Shown in pieces: positions 9,064 to 18,045 of a stretch of 64,000 nt of DNA. The notes below the pieces were generated by a model, which made no database searches, was not told the DNA's origin, and saw only the letters and a list, made by a program, of their open reading frames with translations. This DNA comes from Chryseobacterium geocarposphaerae (GTDB taxonomy: Bacteria; Bacteroidota; Bacteroidia; Flavobacteriales; Weeksellaceae). The stretch spans positions 1,426,001-1,490,000 of the forward strand of contig NZ_PGFD01000001.1 of assembly GCF_002797535.1 (NCBI RefSeq), written 5' to 3'. How positions within the stretch are numbered: position 1 is the stretch's first letter; every line of letters starts with the position of its first letter. The position numbers were made by a program, and so were the translations under genes.

Positions 9064-9464
9064 TCCTTATTTTTATTTAAAGCTAATTGATATCCTACGA
9101 GAACAAGGCTCCAAACTACGATTCCTAGTACCCAGAACCAAACCGGAGTTGGTAAAACCAACATATTGTAAATGGTAAAAAAGAGAAAGATACCTCCACA
9201 AACGATAGCCGCTACCGGTTTGTTATTGTTAGCCACTTTTGTTGCAACGAATCCTGAAAGTAAGGCTCCTAAAGCATACCCCAGAATGACAATAAATTTG
9301 CCCATAAAAGGCAGGTTTTCAACATAGGCTTTGAACCCTTCAATATCATCGGGTTTCAAATCCGCAGGAAAAGGATAGAGTGAATGTCCCAGTCTTTCCA
9401 TTAGCCAAATACCTATAGAACCAACTATAATTCCGGCTATTACAGCTAAAAATTGTTTTAACAT
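9060..9464 (-). CDS. Small integral membrane protein
   Basis: A 134-residue hydrophobic protein with four likely membrane helices (about residues 5-22, 53-77, 83-102 and 107-128). The glycine-rich first helix (IAGIIVGSIGIWLMERLGH) and the overall form are common among uncharacterised Bacteroidota membrane proteins. No function is known. It overlaps the following VOC gene by 4 bases and starts 2 bases after the preceding secreted-protein gene ends, so 9937-8192 looks like one operon. Confidence 0.75.
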   Translation of the reverse strand: MLKQFLAVIAGIIVGSIGIWLMERLGHSLYPFPADLKPDDIEGFKAYVENLPFMGKFIVILGYALGALLSGFVATKVANNNKPVAAIVCGGIFLFFTIYNMLVLPTPVWFWVLGIVVWSLVLVGYQLALNKNKE

Positions 9465-9466
9465 GA

Positions 9467-9937
9467 TTATTGATTTTTTAATCGGGTTTTAAAATCTAAA
9501 CTTCCGTCGTAACTTTTCCAGTCACCAATCAATTCAATGTATTGCCCTTCAATTTTTTCGGTCGTTTTATTCCATTTGAAGGTATAAACAAATTTACCCG
9601 TGAAAAGTCCGGAATGCTTTCCTTTATTTTCTTCTGCCAGTTCGTAAGTTCCGAAAACCGTTCCGCTTTTTTTATTGTCTTTATACTTGGTAATGGTGAA
9701 TTTACCTTCAAATTTGGCATATAATTTATCTACCAGAGAATACCCGGAAACAAAATATTCCTGATCATTTTTCCTGTTTTGTTCAGAAATATTGATCTTC
9801 AGTTTAAGAACCTCTTTGTCTTTTCCGATAGTTCCAATATAAGGTTTACTGTTATTCAACCAAACGGATGAAATATCCGGCATTTGAGCCAAGAAAAGGT
9901 TGGAAACAAGGATGAGGAATAACAAAGCTTTTTTCAT
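9467..9937 (-). CDS. Secreted hypothetical protein
   Basis: A 156-residue protein with a clean signal peptide (MKKALLFLILVSNLFLAQ). The mature part is mostly beta strand (KLKINISEQN, SGTVFGTYELAEENKGKHSGLFTGKFVYTF), with a lipocalin-like or small beta-barrel look, and ends IGDWKSYDGSLDFKTRLKNQ. No family is recognised with confidence. It is the first gene of the compact minus-strand run ending at 8192. Confidence 0.7.
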   Translation of the reverse strand: MKKALLFLILVSNLFLAQMPDISSVWLNNSKPYIGTIGKDKEVLKLKINISEQNRKNDQEYFVSGYSLVDKLYAKFEGKFTITKYKDNKKSGTVFGTYELAEENKGKHSGLFTGKFVYTFKWNKTTEKIEGQYIELIGDWKSYDGSLDFKTRLKNQ

Positions 9938-9995
9938 GTGTTTTTAAATATTAGATTAAATATAATTTAAATGCATCCTCAAAATTCCAGCACCA

Positions 9996-10451
9996 TTATA
10001 CACCGAATTGTGCCAAATGGTGGTTCAGGTGTTTTGCAAACATATTGTTCCATTCCTGAGAAGACAGCTTACCAAAAGAATGGGATTCTTTTCCGTCAAA
10101 AGCAGATGCTCCAAGTTGTTGGGTTTTCTGAATAAAACCAATCAGCCTTTTCTTTTCTTCTTCAAAATTCTTTCTTCCTTTAATTAAAAACTGTGGAGCC
10201 GTAGGAGAATCTCTGGGATAAGCTTTTTCACCTACCACTTTAGGCTTTACAAATCTTTTTAAAATAAATTTTGCAATAGCGCCCGGTTTTTTATGTTTTT
10301 CCGGTTCATAAACCATTTCATAAGATACACAACAGTGCGCCAACATCTGATCAACTGTCATTCTTCCCCAAAGACCATGAGTGTCTTCCACAAGATTATT
10401 AATCCGATCAATATAATTCTGAGCATCTTTGATATCAAATACGTTTTCCAT
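9996..10451 (-). CDS. DUF1569/DinB-like protein
   Basis: A 151-residue helical protein of the DUF1569 group of the DinB/YfiT-like metal-binding fold. Signatures are WGRMTVDQMLAHCCVSYEM near residues 28-46 (first metal-ligand histidine) and EWNNMFAKHLNHHLAQFGV at the C-terminus (ligand histidines). Such proteins can be thiol transferases or have unknown roles. It has its own spacer on both sides and no informative neighbours. Confidence 0.85.
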   Translation of the reverse strand: MENVFDIKDAQNYIDRINNLVEDTHGLWGRMTVDQMLAHCCVSYEMVYEPEKHKKPGAIAKFILKRFVKPKVVGEKAYPRDSPTAPQFLIKGRKNFEEEKKRLIGFIQKTQQLGASAFDGKESHSFGKLSSQEWNNMFAKHLNHHLAQFGV

Positions 10452-10615
10452 AGTCCATATAATTGTTGAAAAACAAATATATCAGTTTTTTTTCATGCTT
10501 TTTAATTATTTTTAGAAATACCATCAAACGATTGAAAAACAATATTTGGCACTCATTTTAGCATTACTGAAAATATGAATTATATAGAATTAATCGGATA
10601 ATCATCACATATAAA

Positions 10616-10641
10616 AAGTCCCCATAAAATTATGAGGACTT
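10616..10641 (-). terminator. Rho-independent terminator after ecotin
   Basis: On the minus strand AAGTCCTCATAA pairs with TTATGGGGACTT with one mismatch, followed by TTTT. It lies 23 bases after the ecotin stop codon. Confidence 0.8.
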
Positions 10642-10663
10642 TTTTATAAAATAAAATTGTAAT

Positions 10664-11149
10664 CTATCTCTGCACTGCTTTCTTCATTACATCAGGTCTA
10701 AGAACTCTGTAACGAACTTCCATATCTTTCGGAATATAGAAAACCAGTGGCAATTTACTGTTATATCTTACGGTTTCCGGTTGAAGATAAACAAACTGCT
10801 TGGTCAGCTTCTGATCCGGACAAGCCATCAGTGTTCCGCCCGTTTCGCCTTTTGATTCTACTTCGTAATAGTTATATCCCCAACCTTGAAGATCCTGATT
10901 ATTTACTTTTCCGATAAGGAAATGCTTGTTACAGTCTAACATTTTTTCTGCCCCGACAAAAAACTCAACTTTTAAATCACCTTCATTTTTTGCAACAGGA
11001 AGCTGAATATAAACTTGTTTAAATCCTTCTTTTGCTTTCGTGAACATTTCAATCTGTAATTTCTCAAACTTTTCAGCTTTCTTCTGAGCGAAAATATTCG
11101 TTCCTAAAACCAGCATTAATCCTAAAATAATTGTTTTTGAAAATTTCAT
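10664..11149 (-). CDS. eco: Ecotin, periplasmic serine protease inhibitor
   Basis: A 161-residue protein with a signal peptide ending FAQ (residues 1-22) and clear ecotin blocks: VYIQLPV, LKVEFFVGAEKMLDCNKH, LQGWGYNYYEV, GTLMACPD and VRYNSKLPLVFYIPKDMEVRYRV. The reactive-site Met108 (P1) sits in TLMACPD exactly as in E. coli ecotin, and Cys73 and Cys110 match its disulfide. Ecotin is a dimeric periplasmic inhibitor of trypsin-fold proteases such as elastase and chymotrypsin. It lies downstream of the alpha-2-macroglobulin gene on the same strand, separated by that gene's terminator. Confidence 0.93.
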   Translation of the reverse strand: MKFSKTIILGLMLVLGTNIFAQKKAEKFEKLQIEMFTKAKEGFKQVYIQLPVAKNEGDLKVEFFVGAEKMLDCNKHFLIGKVNNQDLQGWGYNYYEVESKGETGGTLMACPDQKLTKQFVYLQPETVRYNSKLPLVFYIPKDMEVRYRVLRPDVMKKAVQR

Positions 11150-11307
11150 AAATTTTGTATTTATTTTTTATACATTCTTTAAATTCAAAAACCGTTCCAA
11201 AAATTAAACAATTGTTTAATTTTAAATATATCAATGAAGAAACCTATAAAATAAAACACTCAAAAAAGGTTGAAATATGAAGATAATCTCCGGTTGGATC
11301 TAAAAAA

Positions 11308-11332
11308 AACTGCAGTAAGGTTACTACAGTTT
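11308..11332 (-). terminator. Rho-independent terminator after the alpha-2-macroglobulin gene
   Basis: AACTGTAGTAA pairs with TTACTGCAGTT on the minus strand with one mismatch, followed by a T run. It starts 21 bases after the macroglobulin stop. Confidence 0.8.
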
Positions 11333-11352
11333 TTTGTTTATTTAAAAGGAAA

Positions 11353-14300
11353 TTATTCCGAGATTATCACATTGTTTCCTTTCGTGTGACTATTCATCTG
11401 CGGCGCATAATAATTCTGCATTGTTGTAATTCCGTTGGAGAATCTTCCGGAAGCATTCGCTACATAATCATATTCGAATACATATTTACCTTTTGGCATA
11501 TATTGAATATAAAAATTGGTGGACGCATCTTTAGTAGATTGGTAATAGCCTAAACTATTTTTCCACTGGTATCCGGACAATACGTCTACAGGCTCGAATC
11601 CGGCAGCTCTCATGTCTTTGATATGAATAAATTCCATCGGACGGTCGGTATTCAAAATCATTCTTACCGTCACTTTATCTCCTACTTTTAATGGTGTTTC
11701 CGATGAGATCTTTTGCAATTCCTCACCATTCACTGTTTTGATCTTCTTGTACAGTTCTTTGGTGATCGAAATGTAATTTTCAGAAGATTTTATTTTATCC
11801 AGATCTTCATAATACTGCCAGAACAATCCTCCCTGAACAATTCCCGGACCTGGTTTTGTTACTGTAACAGTCGCTAAGTTTTTATCTACAACATCAGTTT
11901 TCACTGAAGATTTTACATATCCAGTCGCCTGAGTTTCGGGTTTCAGTTCCTTTCCGCCCCAAACAACGGTGGCCTTATCACTTTCCGGGCTTGTCCAGGA
12001 TTTTCCTGAATTTAAAATGGTAAAGATTACTTCTGATGTTCCTCTTGAACTTCCCCAGGAATTCACTTCTTTTTGGGTAATCAGCCAGGTTTTCATGTCT
12101 TCAATAAATTTCTGATCGTTTGGTTTTAAGATATTGAAAGCTTCCAAAGCTCCTGCATGATTCACCACTTTTGAGCTGAACCATCCCCAATCATCAAGGT
12201 TCTGTTTCCAGTATGCTCCCTGTGTTTTTGAATCTACTGAAGTCTCTTTTAAATAAGTCATGAGCTTATCAGAAACATCTTTTAAACCATAATTATTCAT
12301 CAATAAAGCGGCTCTGTGCAGACCGAAGAATGTAAATTCTGTAATTTTTGCGGTTTTGGCTTTCTGTTTTACTAATGATTTTAATGTTGCACCTTTACCT
12401 TTTAAAGAATATTGTTTTTCCCAGTAATTTCTGGTATCCAGATAATCTAGTGCCCAATTGCTCCAAACATTTCCTTTCTTTACATCCCAATATTTGCCGA
12501 TCTCGTTATCTAAGTATTTCACCAGATTCTCAACCAGTTCTTTCTGTTCTGAGGATTGATAGTCCTTCACATTATCTTTTAACCAGGAATTTATTTTCCC
12601 TAAGTTTTTCAAAATATACAACGATGTTGAATAAGAGCTCGGATATCCCTGATACCATGAGAAGCCTCCATCAGGGTTCTGCAGTTTTTTGAAATCATCC
12701 CAATCTCCCTGAATGGTATTCCGCATCGTATTGATATCAAATAAAAGTGCAAGTTTTGCCATCTGCTCATTTTCATTTTTACTTTCCAATACCCAAGGTG
12801 TTTCCTCCAGTAGCAACTGCTTTAGTTCCTGATTTTTTTCAAGATTTGAATTTAACAATCCTTTATTCTGATATTCTTCAAAGATGGTTTTCATTTTCGG
12901 ATTAGCTTTGAAAATTTCCGAAGCTAAAACATCAGCAAACCATTTATTAAAGATAACATCAGCAGAATTATTCTGGTCATTTTTAAGACTTGGAAGCGCA
13001 AACATAATTTCCCAAATCGGATTGGTTGTCAGTTCCAGTGTATTGGAAACATTGGAAATCGTTGTTGAAGTCGTATTCTTAAGGTTTTCAAGTTCGAAAG
13101 TCTTTGTTTCTCCTTCTTTCACAAAAATAGGAAGCGCGTCTGTTACCAGCATTCTGTTCGGTAAAACCGCAATGGCCTTTTGCTCTCCGTCTGAATATTG
13201 CCCGGCTTTTGCAACCACTTTCAGAATAATTGAAGAAACGTCTTTCGGAACTTTTATTTTCCATGTTAAAGCGGAATTTCCATTTTCGCCTAACGAAAAA
13301 GCCTGTTCTCTGTTATATCCTGAAGCCGCTGTCAAGGTACTTAGTCCGAATTTCTCTGAAATATCCTCATTGGTAAATGCATCAAGAATTTGCAATTGGG
13401 CAGAACCATTCAGTTTTTTGTTGGTTAAATTTGAAAGTTTTGACTGAAGATTAAGCTCATCGCCTTCTCTTAAAAATCTCGGATAGTTTGGCGTTACTGA
13501 GAATTCTTTCTGTGTTACCACTTCTTTTTCCAATGTTGCAGCTCTTGCATCTTTTGTATGAGCCAGGAACATCAGCTTCCATTTTGTCAATGCTTCCGGA
13601 GAAGTGAATTCAAAGCTTACATTTCCTTCTGAATCTGTTTTTAAATCCGGGTAGAAGAAAGCTGTTTCGTTAAGATTCTGACGAACTGGAACTTTATTTA
13701 ATAATTCACTATCTGTGTCTCCATAAACAGTATCCATGAATTCCTTTTTTTCTTTATCTGTCAATTGTCTGCCTGAATTAACTATATCAATAGCCGCATC
13801 ATCCATTCTTACAGATTCCAACCTCATTCTTGGTGAGTTAGAAGTTTTTGCAGCTTTCATTGGAGCCGGAACAGCATTGCTCTGTATTGATACACCCGCT
13901 GCTCTACCCTGTAAAGAATATAATACGTCCCTATCAAACCAATCAAAAGCAGGAACTTCCACCTGTTCACCATTAAAATATTCTAATCTCTTTTGATAAT
14001 ACTTCTGACGAAGGTACTGTCTGATGTCATAAGATGTTACAATAGAAGCCGGGGTATAGAAATGATCCCAGTTAAATCTATTCGCTGCAAATTTATCCAA
14101 CGACATATCATACATATTCGCTAACAGTTCTGCACTGATCTTCTCCTTCCCATTTCCTAACACTTTTACCGACCACTTTTCTTTGGAATTAGGCTGGATT
14201 TTATCTCTGAAAGTGACCGTCTCTATTGTTAGCTCTTTTTCTTTAGCATCTTTTATTTCAAGATTTACAGATTGTGTCTGAATATCATTAAACGCAACAA

Positions 14301-17268
14301 TCTGGAACTGCGCATTTAATGTCTGCACATTTTTATCTTTTGGAATTTCTACTCCATATTCCAGCATTCCGTTTTTAAGCTGGTGAACCTCTGAAATCGT
14401 TTTTCCTGAACCATCCTGCACAAAAACATTTACCAAAGCATCGGGAATCGAAGAATACACATAAAAAAGAGCTTTTTCTCCTCTTACAAATTCTTTTGTA
14501 GGTTCTACAACAGTAAGAAATGTCTTCTGATTGGCCTGTAAAGAATTTTTGTTCCAGACACTGAAATTCTGTACGGTTTTTATGGTGTCTTTACCTTCAA
14601 TATTGAATAATTCAAGCTGATAATCCCCTCCTTCTAATTTTCCAAGATCTAAATTTTCAGATGACTCAGTTTTAGTGGAAAGTACTTGAGATTTCCAATT
14701 TTCCACCTTATCATTTTTATCATACAGATCATGTGGGAACTTACTGATAAATTCTTCTTTTGAATATTTTGGAAAATCCTGAACTTCGGAAATAAAGTTA
14801 TTCCTAAAAATCCTGTCAGGTGACTGAAGCTTGGAAAGCTTTGCCTGGTAAGATTTTTTAAGAAGTTGCTCGTTATAATTTTTGGTTTCAACCTTTAGTT
14901 TTACATTTTCACCGGAGAAAACATTTTTGATTCCTTCTGCCTGAATATAATGGGAAACCGAAGACACTTTCAGCTGCGTATCCGCAGTTTGTGTTTCGCC
15001 ATTAATATCCGTTACAGAAGCATTAATTTCATAATTATCAATTTGAATTCCATCCAGTTTTTCATCTTTTTTAAGATCAAGTTTGATGATAAATTCTCCT
15101 TTTTCATTAGTTTTTGCCTCACCTAAAATCGAATTTTCATTATCATTGTCCTGCGGATACCAACTGAAATATTTCCAACGAATGTTTCGTTTTCTAATTT
15201 CATAATTGACTGTTGTATTACTTAAAGCAACTCCGGAAAACATCATTGCTTTACCTTTCAGCTCGATAGTCTGCCCATATTTGTACTCCTCTTTTACCGG
15301 ATCAAAAGTCACTTCGAACTTAGGTCTTTTGTATTCTTCAACCCTGAAGTTGAAATAACCATTGTTTTCTGAAGTTCTCAAATAAAATGTTCCGTTCAGT
15401 TTACCTTTTGGAAGAACAAAACTTCCGTGATAGGAACCAAACTCATTGGTAGTAAATGTTTGAGAAGAAACTTCCTGTCCATTGGCGTCTGTAAGTGTAA
15501 TTTTTTGCTGCAAGCCTGCTATGACAGATTCAATCTCTTTATCACGCTGAATATTGATCACTTTAAAATACACCGTTTGGCCCGGTCTGTAAATAGCTCG
15601 GTCTGTAAAAATCTGGGCTTTACTCTCCTTAGTGTTTTTATTTTGATCGGTTGAATTAACTTGTCTGTTTCCATAGATCTCCATCATCTGGAAACCATTT
15701 GTTTTAGGCTGTCTGATCAACAAGGTTCTGTAATATTCTTTATTGGCCGTTGCCGGAAATTTAAAAACTCCTTTATCATCAGTTTTTCCTTCGGCTTTAG
15801 TGAACGTCTTATTTCCAACAAATTCATAAAATGTAAGAGTTTCATTAACAGCAGGTTTTCCGTTCTCACTATTCACCAATTTCAATTCATCAGACAGCGG
15901 ATTATTATTTGTTTTTTTCTGATAAATAATTTTATTATCTGAAACCAGGAAATAAAAATCTTTCTCATCTTCACTGTCCTTATTGTCAATTCCGGAAACA
16001 GAATATTCCGCGACATAAATCCCGGAAGGAAGCGGCTTTATTTCCAAAGATGTTTTATGGGTTTGAAAATCTTTCGAATCGTTTAATGGATATGCTTCTT
16101 TTCTAACCAGACTTTTTTTAATTTTATTCAATGGGTTTCCATAAGAATTTTTTGCATACTGTAAAAACGATGTCAGATCCTCCTTCACTTCATAAATACT
16201 GATTGAAAACGCAGAAACATTCTTGTATTCAGCTACAAAGTGAATCGGCTTATTACTTTGTGTCTGTGCTTCATATTTAATATTCAGAGAAGGATTCAGA
16301 ATCTGGCTTTCCTTATTTTTAATATTATCAATAAAAGGAGATTTTGGATATTGAGTCTTTGCCTGATTAATGAATTCAATCGCTTCCTTTTCTTTATTCT
16401 TACCTACCAGTTCATCCACAATATCACCAATAATCAAAACTTTGTAATCACCATTAACGTCAGATTTCAAAAGAGTTTTAAGCTGCTCCAGTTTATCCTT
16501 ACATCGAGTAAAATCACAATTATCCTGCAATTTTTTGTGCATGAAATACAATTTGGGATTTCCTGTATTTTGAGCAATTAGCTCATCATAAATTCCATTA
16601 ATAATGGTATGGTTTGCTTCCAGCTCATTTTTAGTAAAAAGATCTCTACTGGAAAGAAAATCTATTTTTTTAACGGAATACCAATCCCATAAGGTTGGGA
16701 AATAGGAAATATAATCATTATATGAAAAAACCTGCTCGTATTTTTTAAGAGCTATTTTTTTCATTTCAGCTTTTTGCTGATCAAGCTCCTGATAATTTTT
16801 ATTCAGATAGTTTTTAAAATCAAGCTTACTCCAGGTTTCAATTTCTGAAGTATTCTGAGAATTGATATTCGTCCGGCTTTCAATCTCCCAGGAATGTTCA
16901 TTATAATAATCCATGAGAAAGCTGTTCAACAGTATCTCAAATACAGTTTTATCTTCTCCTTTCAGCTGTTTCTGAACCTCTGTCAGTTTTTTAAAAAGCT
17001 GACTTACAGAATCGTTTTTTTCATCATCTCGTGTCCGATTCACAATGTTGAATTCTGCTTTCAAAGACTGTATAAGCTGTACAATATTATTTTCTTTCAT
17101 CGCCTGTTTTTGTATGTCTAAAATGATGGGTAGACTGGATTTGTAAATGCCCTTCTGGGAATTAGCGGATACTTTTTTCCACTGTTCATCATAATATTTC
17201 TGGGCAAAAACCGCAGAAAAATTCAATAGGAACAGCAAAAGCAGAAAAATCTTGGATTTTTTTTTCAT
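11353..17268 (-). CDS. Alpha-2-macroglobulin family protein (no thioester)
   Basis: A 1971-residue secreted protein with a signal peptide ending VFAQ. Residues 25-330 are a helical N-terminal region. From about residue 560 the MG2-type block (FTDRAIYRPGQTVYFKV) opens a series of macroglobulin domains. The A2M block near residue 1200 (FFYPDLKTDSEGNVSFEFTSP, then KWKLMFLAHTKDARAATLEKEV) and the alpha-alpha toroid near 1430-1750 follow. The thioester CxEQ, expected near residue 1426, is replaced by a KNDQNNSAD segment, so the protein cannot trap proteases covalently. Near residue 1115 there is an LQGRAAGVSIQS segment resembling the plug signature of SusC-type receptors. It likely acts as a periplasmic or surface protease trap or scaffold. 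Confidence 0.9.
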   Translation of the reverse strand: MKKKSKIFLLLLFLLNFSAVFAQKYYDEQWKKVSANSQKGIYKSSLPIILDIQKQAMKENNIVQLIQSLKAEFNIVNRTRDDEKNDSVSQLFKKLTEVQKQLKGEDKTVFEILLNSFLMDYYNEHSWEIESRTNINSQNTSEIETWSKLDFKNYLNKNYQELDQQKAEMKKIALKKYEQVFSYNDYISYFPTLWDWYSVKKIDFLSSRDLFTKNELEANHTIINGIYDELIAQNTGNPKLYFMHKKLQDNCDFTRCKDKLEQLKTLLKSDVNGDYKVLIIGDIVDELVGKNKEKEAIEFINQAKTQYPKSPFIDNIKNKESQILNPSLNIKYEAQTQSNKPIHFVAEYKNVSAFSISIYEVKEDLTSFLQYAKNSYGNPLNKIKKSLVRKEAYPLNDSKDFQTHKTSLEIKPLPSGIYVAEYSVSGIDNKDSEDEKDFYFLVSDNKIIYQKKTNNNPLSDELKLVNSENGKPAVNETLTFYEFVGNKTFTKAEGKTDDKGVFKFPATANKEYYRTLLIRQPKTNGFQMMEIYGNRQVNSTDQNKNTKESKAQIFTDRAIYRPGQTVYFKVINIQRDKEIESVIAGLQQKITLTDANGQEVSSQTFTTNEFGSYHGSFVLPKGKLNGTFYLRTSENNGYFNFRVEEYKRPKFEVTFDPVKEEYKYGQTIELKGKAMMFSGVALSNTTVNYEIRKRNIRWKYFSWYPQDNDNENSILGEAKTNEKGEFIIKLDLKKDEKLDGIQIDNYEINASVTDINGETQTADTQLKVSSVSHYIQAEGIKNVFSGENVKLKVETKNYNEQLLKKSYQAKLSKLQSPDRIFRNNFISEVQDFPKYSKEEFISKFPHDLYDKNDKVENWKSQVLSTKTESSENLDLGKLEGGDYQLELFNIEGKDTIKTVQNFSVWNKNSLQANQKTFLTVVEPTKEFVRGEKALFYVYSSIPDALVNVFVQDGSGKTISEVHQLKNGMLEYGVEIPKDKNVQTLNAQFQIVAFNDIQTQSVNLEIKDAKEKELTIETVTFRDKIQPNSKEKWSVKVLGNGKEKISAELLANMYDMSLDKFAANRFNWDHFYTPASIVTSYDIRQYLRQKYYQKRLEYFNGEQVEVPAFDWFDRDVLYSLQGRAAGVSIQSNAVPAPMKAAKTSNSPRMRLESVRMDDAAIDIVNSGRQLTDKEKKEFMDTVYGDTDSELLNKVPVRQNLNETAFFYPDLKTDSEGNVSFEFTSPEALTKWKLMFLAHTKDARAATLEKEVVTQKEFSVTPNYPRFLREGDELNLQSKLSNLTNKKLNGSAQLQILDAFTNEDISEKFGLSTLTAASGYNREQAFSLGENGNSALTWKIKVPKDVSSIILKVVAKAGQYSDGEQKAIAVLPNRMLVTDALPIFVKEGETKTFELENLKNTTSTTISNVSNTLELTTNPIWEIMFALPSLKNDQNNSADVIFNKWFADVLASEIFKANPKMKTIFEEYQNKGLLNSNLEKNQELKQLLLEETPWVLESKNENEQMAKLALLFDINTMRNTIQGDWDDFKKLQNPDGGFSWYQGYPSSYSTSLYILKNLGKINSWLKDNVKDYQSSEQKELVENLVKYLDNEIGKYWDVKKGNVWSNWALDYLDTRNYWEKQYSLKGKGATLKSLVKQKAKTAKITEFTFFGLHRAALLMNNYGLKDVSDKLMTYLKETSVDSKTQGAYWKQNLDDWGWFSSKVVNHAGALEAFNILKPNDQKFIEDMKTWLITQKEVNSWGSSRGTSEVIFTILNSGKSWTSPESDKATVVWGGKELKPETQATGYVKSSVKTDVVDKNLATVTVTKPGPGIVQGGLFWQYYEDLDKIKSSENYISITKELYKKIKTVNGEELQKISSETPLKVGDKVTVRMILNTDRPMEFIHIKDMRAAGFEPVDVLSGYQWKNSLGYYQSTKDASTNFYIQYMPKGKYVFEYDYVANASGRFSNGITTMQNYYAPQMNSHTKGNNVIISE

Positions 17269-17286
17269 AAATGTTATTTTTGATAA

Positions 17287-18042
17287 ATGAACCTTCTAAA
17301 AATACTGAAAAAATCCGTCATTGACAGTCAATTGTATGTGTCTTTAATGGGAACTCTTTTTGCAGTGTTTTTCATGGAAGAGCAAAATACATTCCGTTTA
17401 CCCAGTGTTGTTCTAATTTTCATCACCTATTTCAGCGGTTATCTTTATACAAAGTATCAGCACACTAAATATTTTTTTAAAATTTTAATGTTAAATGGTG
17501 TTGCAGGTATCATATGCGCTTTTCTGATTTATCATAATCACAATGAAATAAGACTGGTGAAATGGTTTGTTATTGTTGTTTTGGGATTGCTTTACAATAG
17601 TTTCTTTCTTGATGTCTATATCCGTAAAATTCCTCTTTTAAAAGTATTTTATGTAGGCTTGGTCTGGGCTCTTGTCAATTGCTGGCTTACTTTACCTGAG
17701 TTTAATTTCCCTATATTTTTTATCAGCCTATTTTTTATTACAGCATTGGTTTTGCCTTTTGACATTCGGGATATGAAACGGGATACAGTACAGACTTTTC
17801 CCATGCTGATCGGGGTTCAGAATACAAAATACATTGCTTATTTACTCATTTTTATGAGCAATATTATTGCTATATTATATTTAACTCCTCATTATTCCAT
17901 TCCTTTTTTTCTGTCGGGAATTATTTCTTATATTTTTATTTATTTTTCTGAAAATGAGAGAAGTGACGCTTATTTTTCATTCGGAGTAGAAACCTGCTCT
18001 GCACTTCCTTTTTTATTTTTACTAATAATGGAGTATTTTTGA
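17287..18042 (+). CDS. UbiA-like prenyltransferase-family membrane protein
   Basis: A 251-residue membrane protein with about eight hydrophobic helices. The second Asp-rich UbiA motif is present as DIRDMKRD (Asp159, Asp162, Asp166). The first motif, normally NxxxDxxxD near residues 55-65, is replaced by TKYQHTKY, so prenyl-diphosphate binding is doubtful. It is divergent from the macroglobulin gene with only 18 bases between the start codons, and it ends 3 bases before the recF start, so it is likely co-transcribed with recF. Homologues labelled simply as membrane proteins sit beside recF in related genomes (from memory). Confidence 0.7.
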   Translation: MNLLKILKKSVIDSQLYVSLMGTLFAVFFMEEQNTFRLPSVVLIFITYFSGYLYTKYQHTKYFFKILMLNGVAGIICAFLIYHNHNEIRLVKWFVIVVLGLLYNSFFLDVYIRKIPLLKVFYVGLVWALVNCWLTLPEFNFPIFFISLFFITALVLPFDIRDMKRDTVQTFPMLIGVQNTKYIAYLLIFMSNIIAILYLTPHYSIPFFLSGIISYIFIYFSENERSDAYFSFGVETCSALPFLFLLIMEYF

Positions 18043-18045
18043 CGA

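Noticed and set aside
12348..16581. Several plus-strand frames inside the macroglobulin gene
   Set aside because: They are antisense shadows of a clear 1971-residue coding region.
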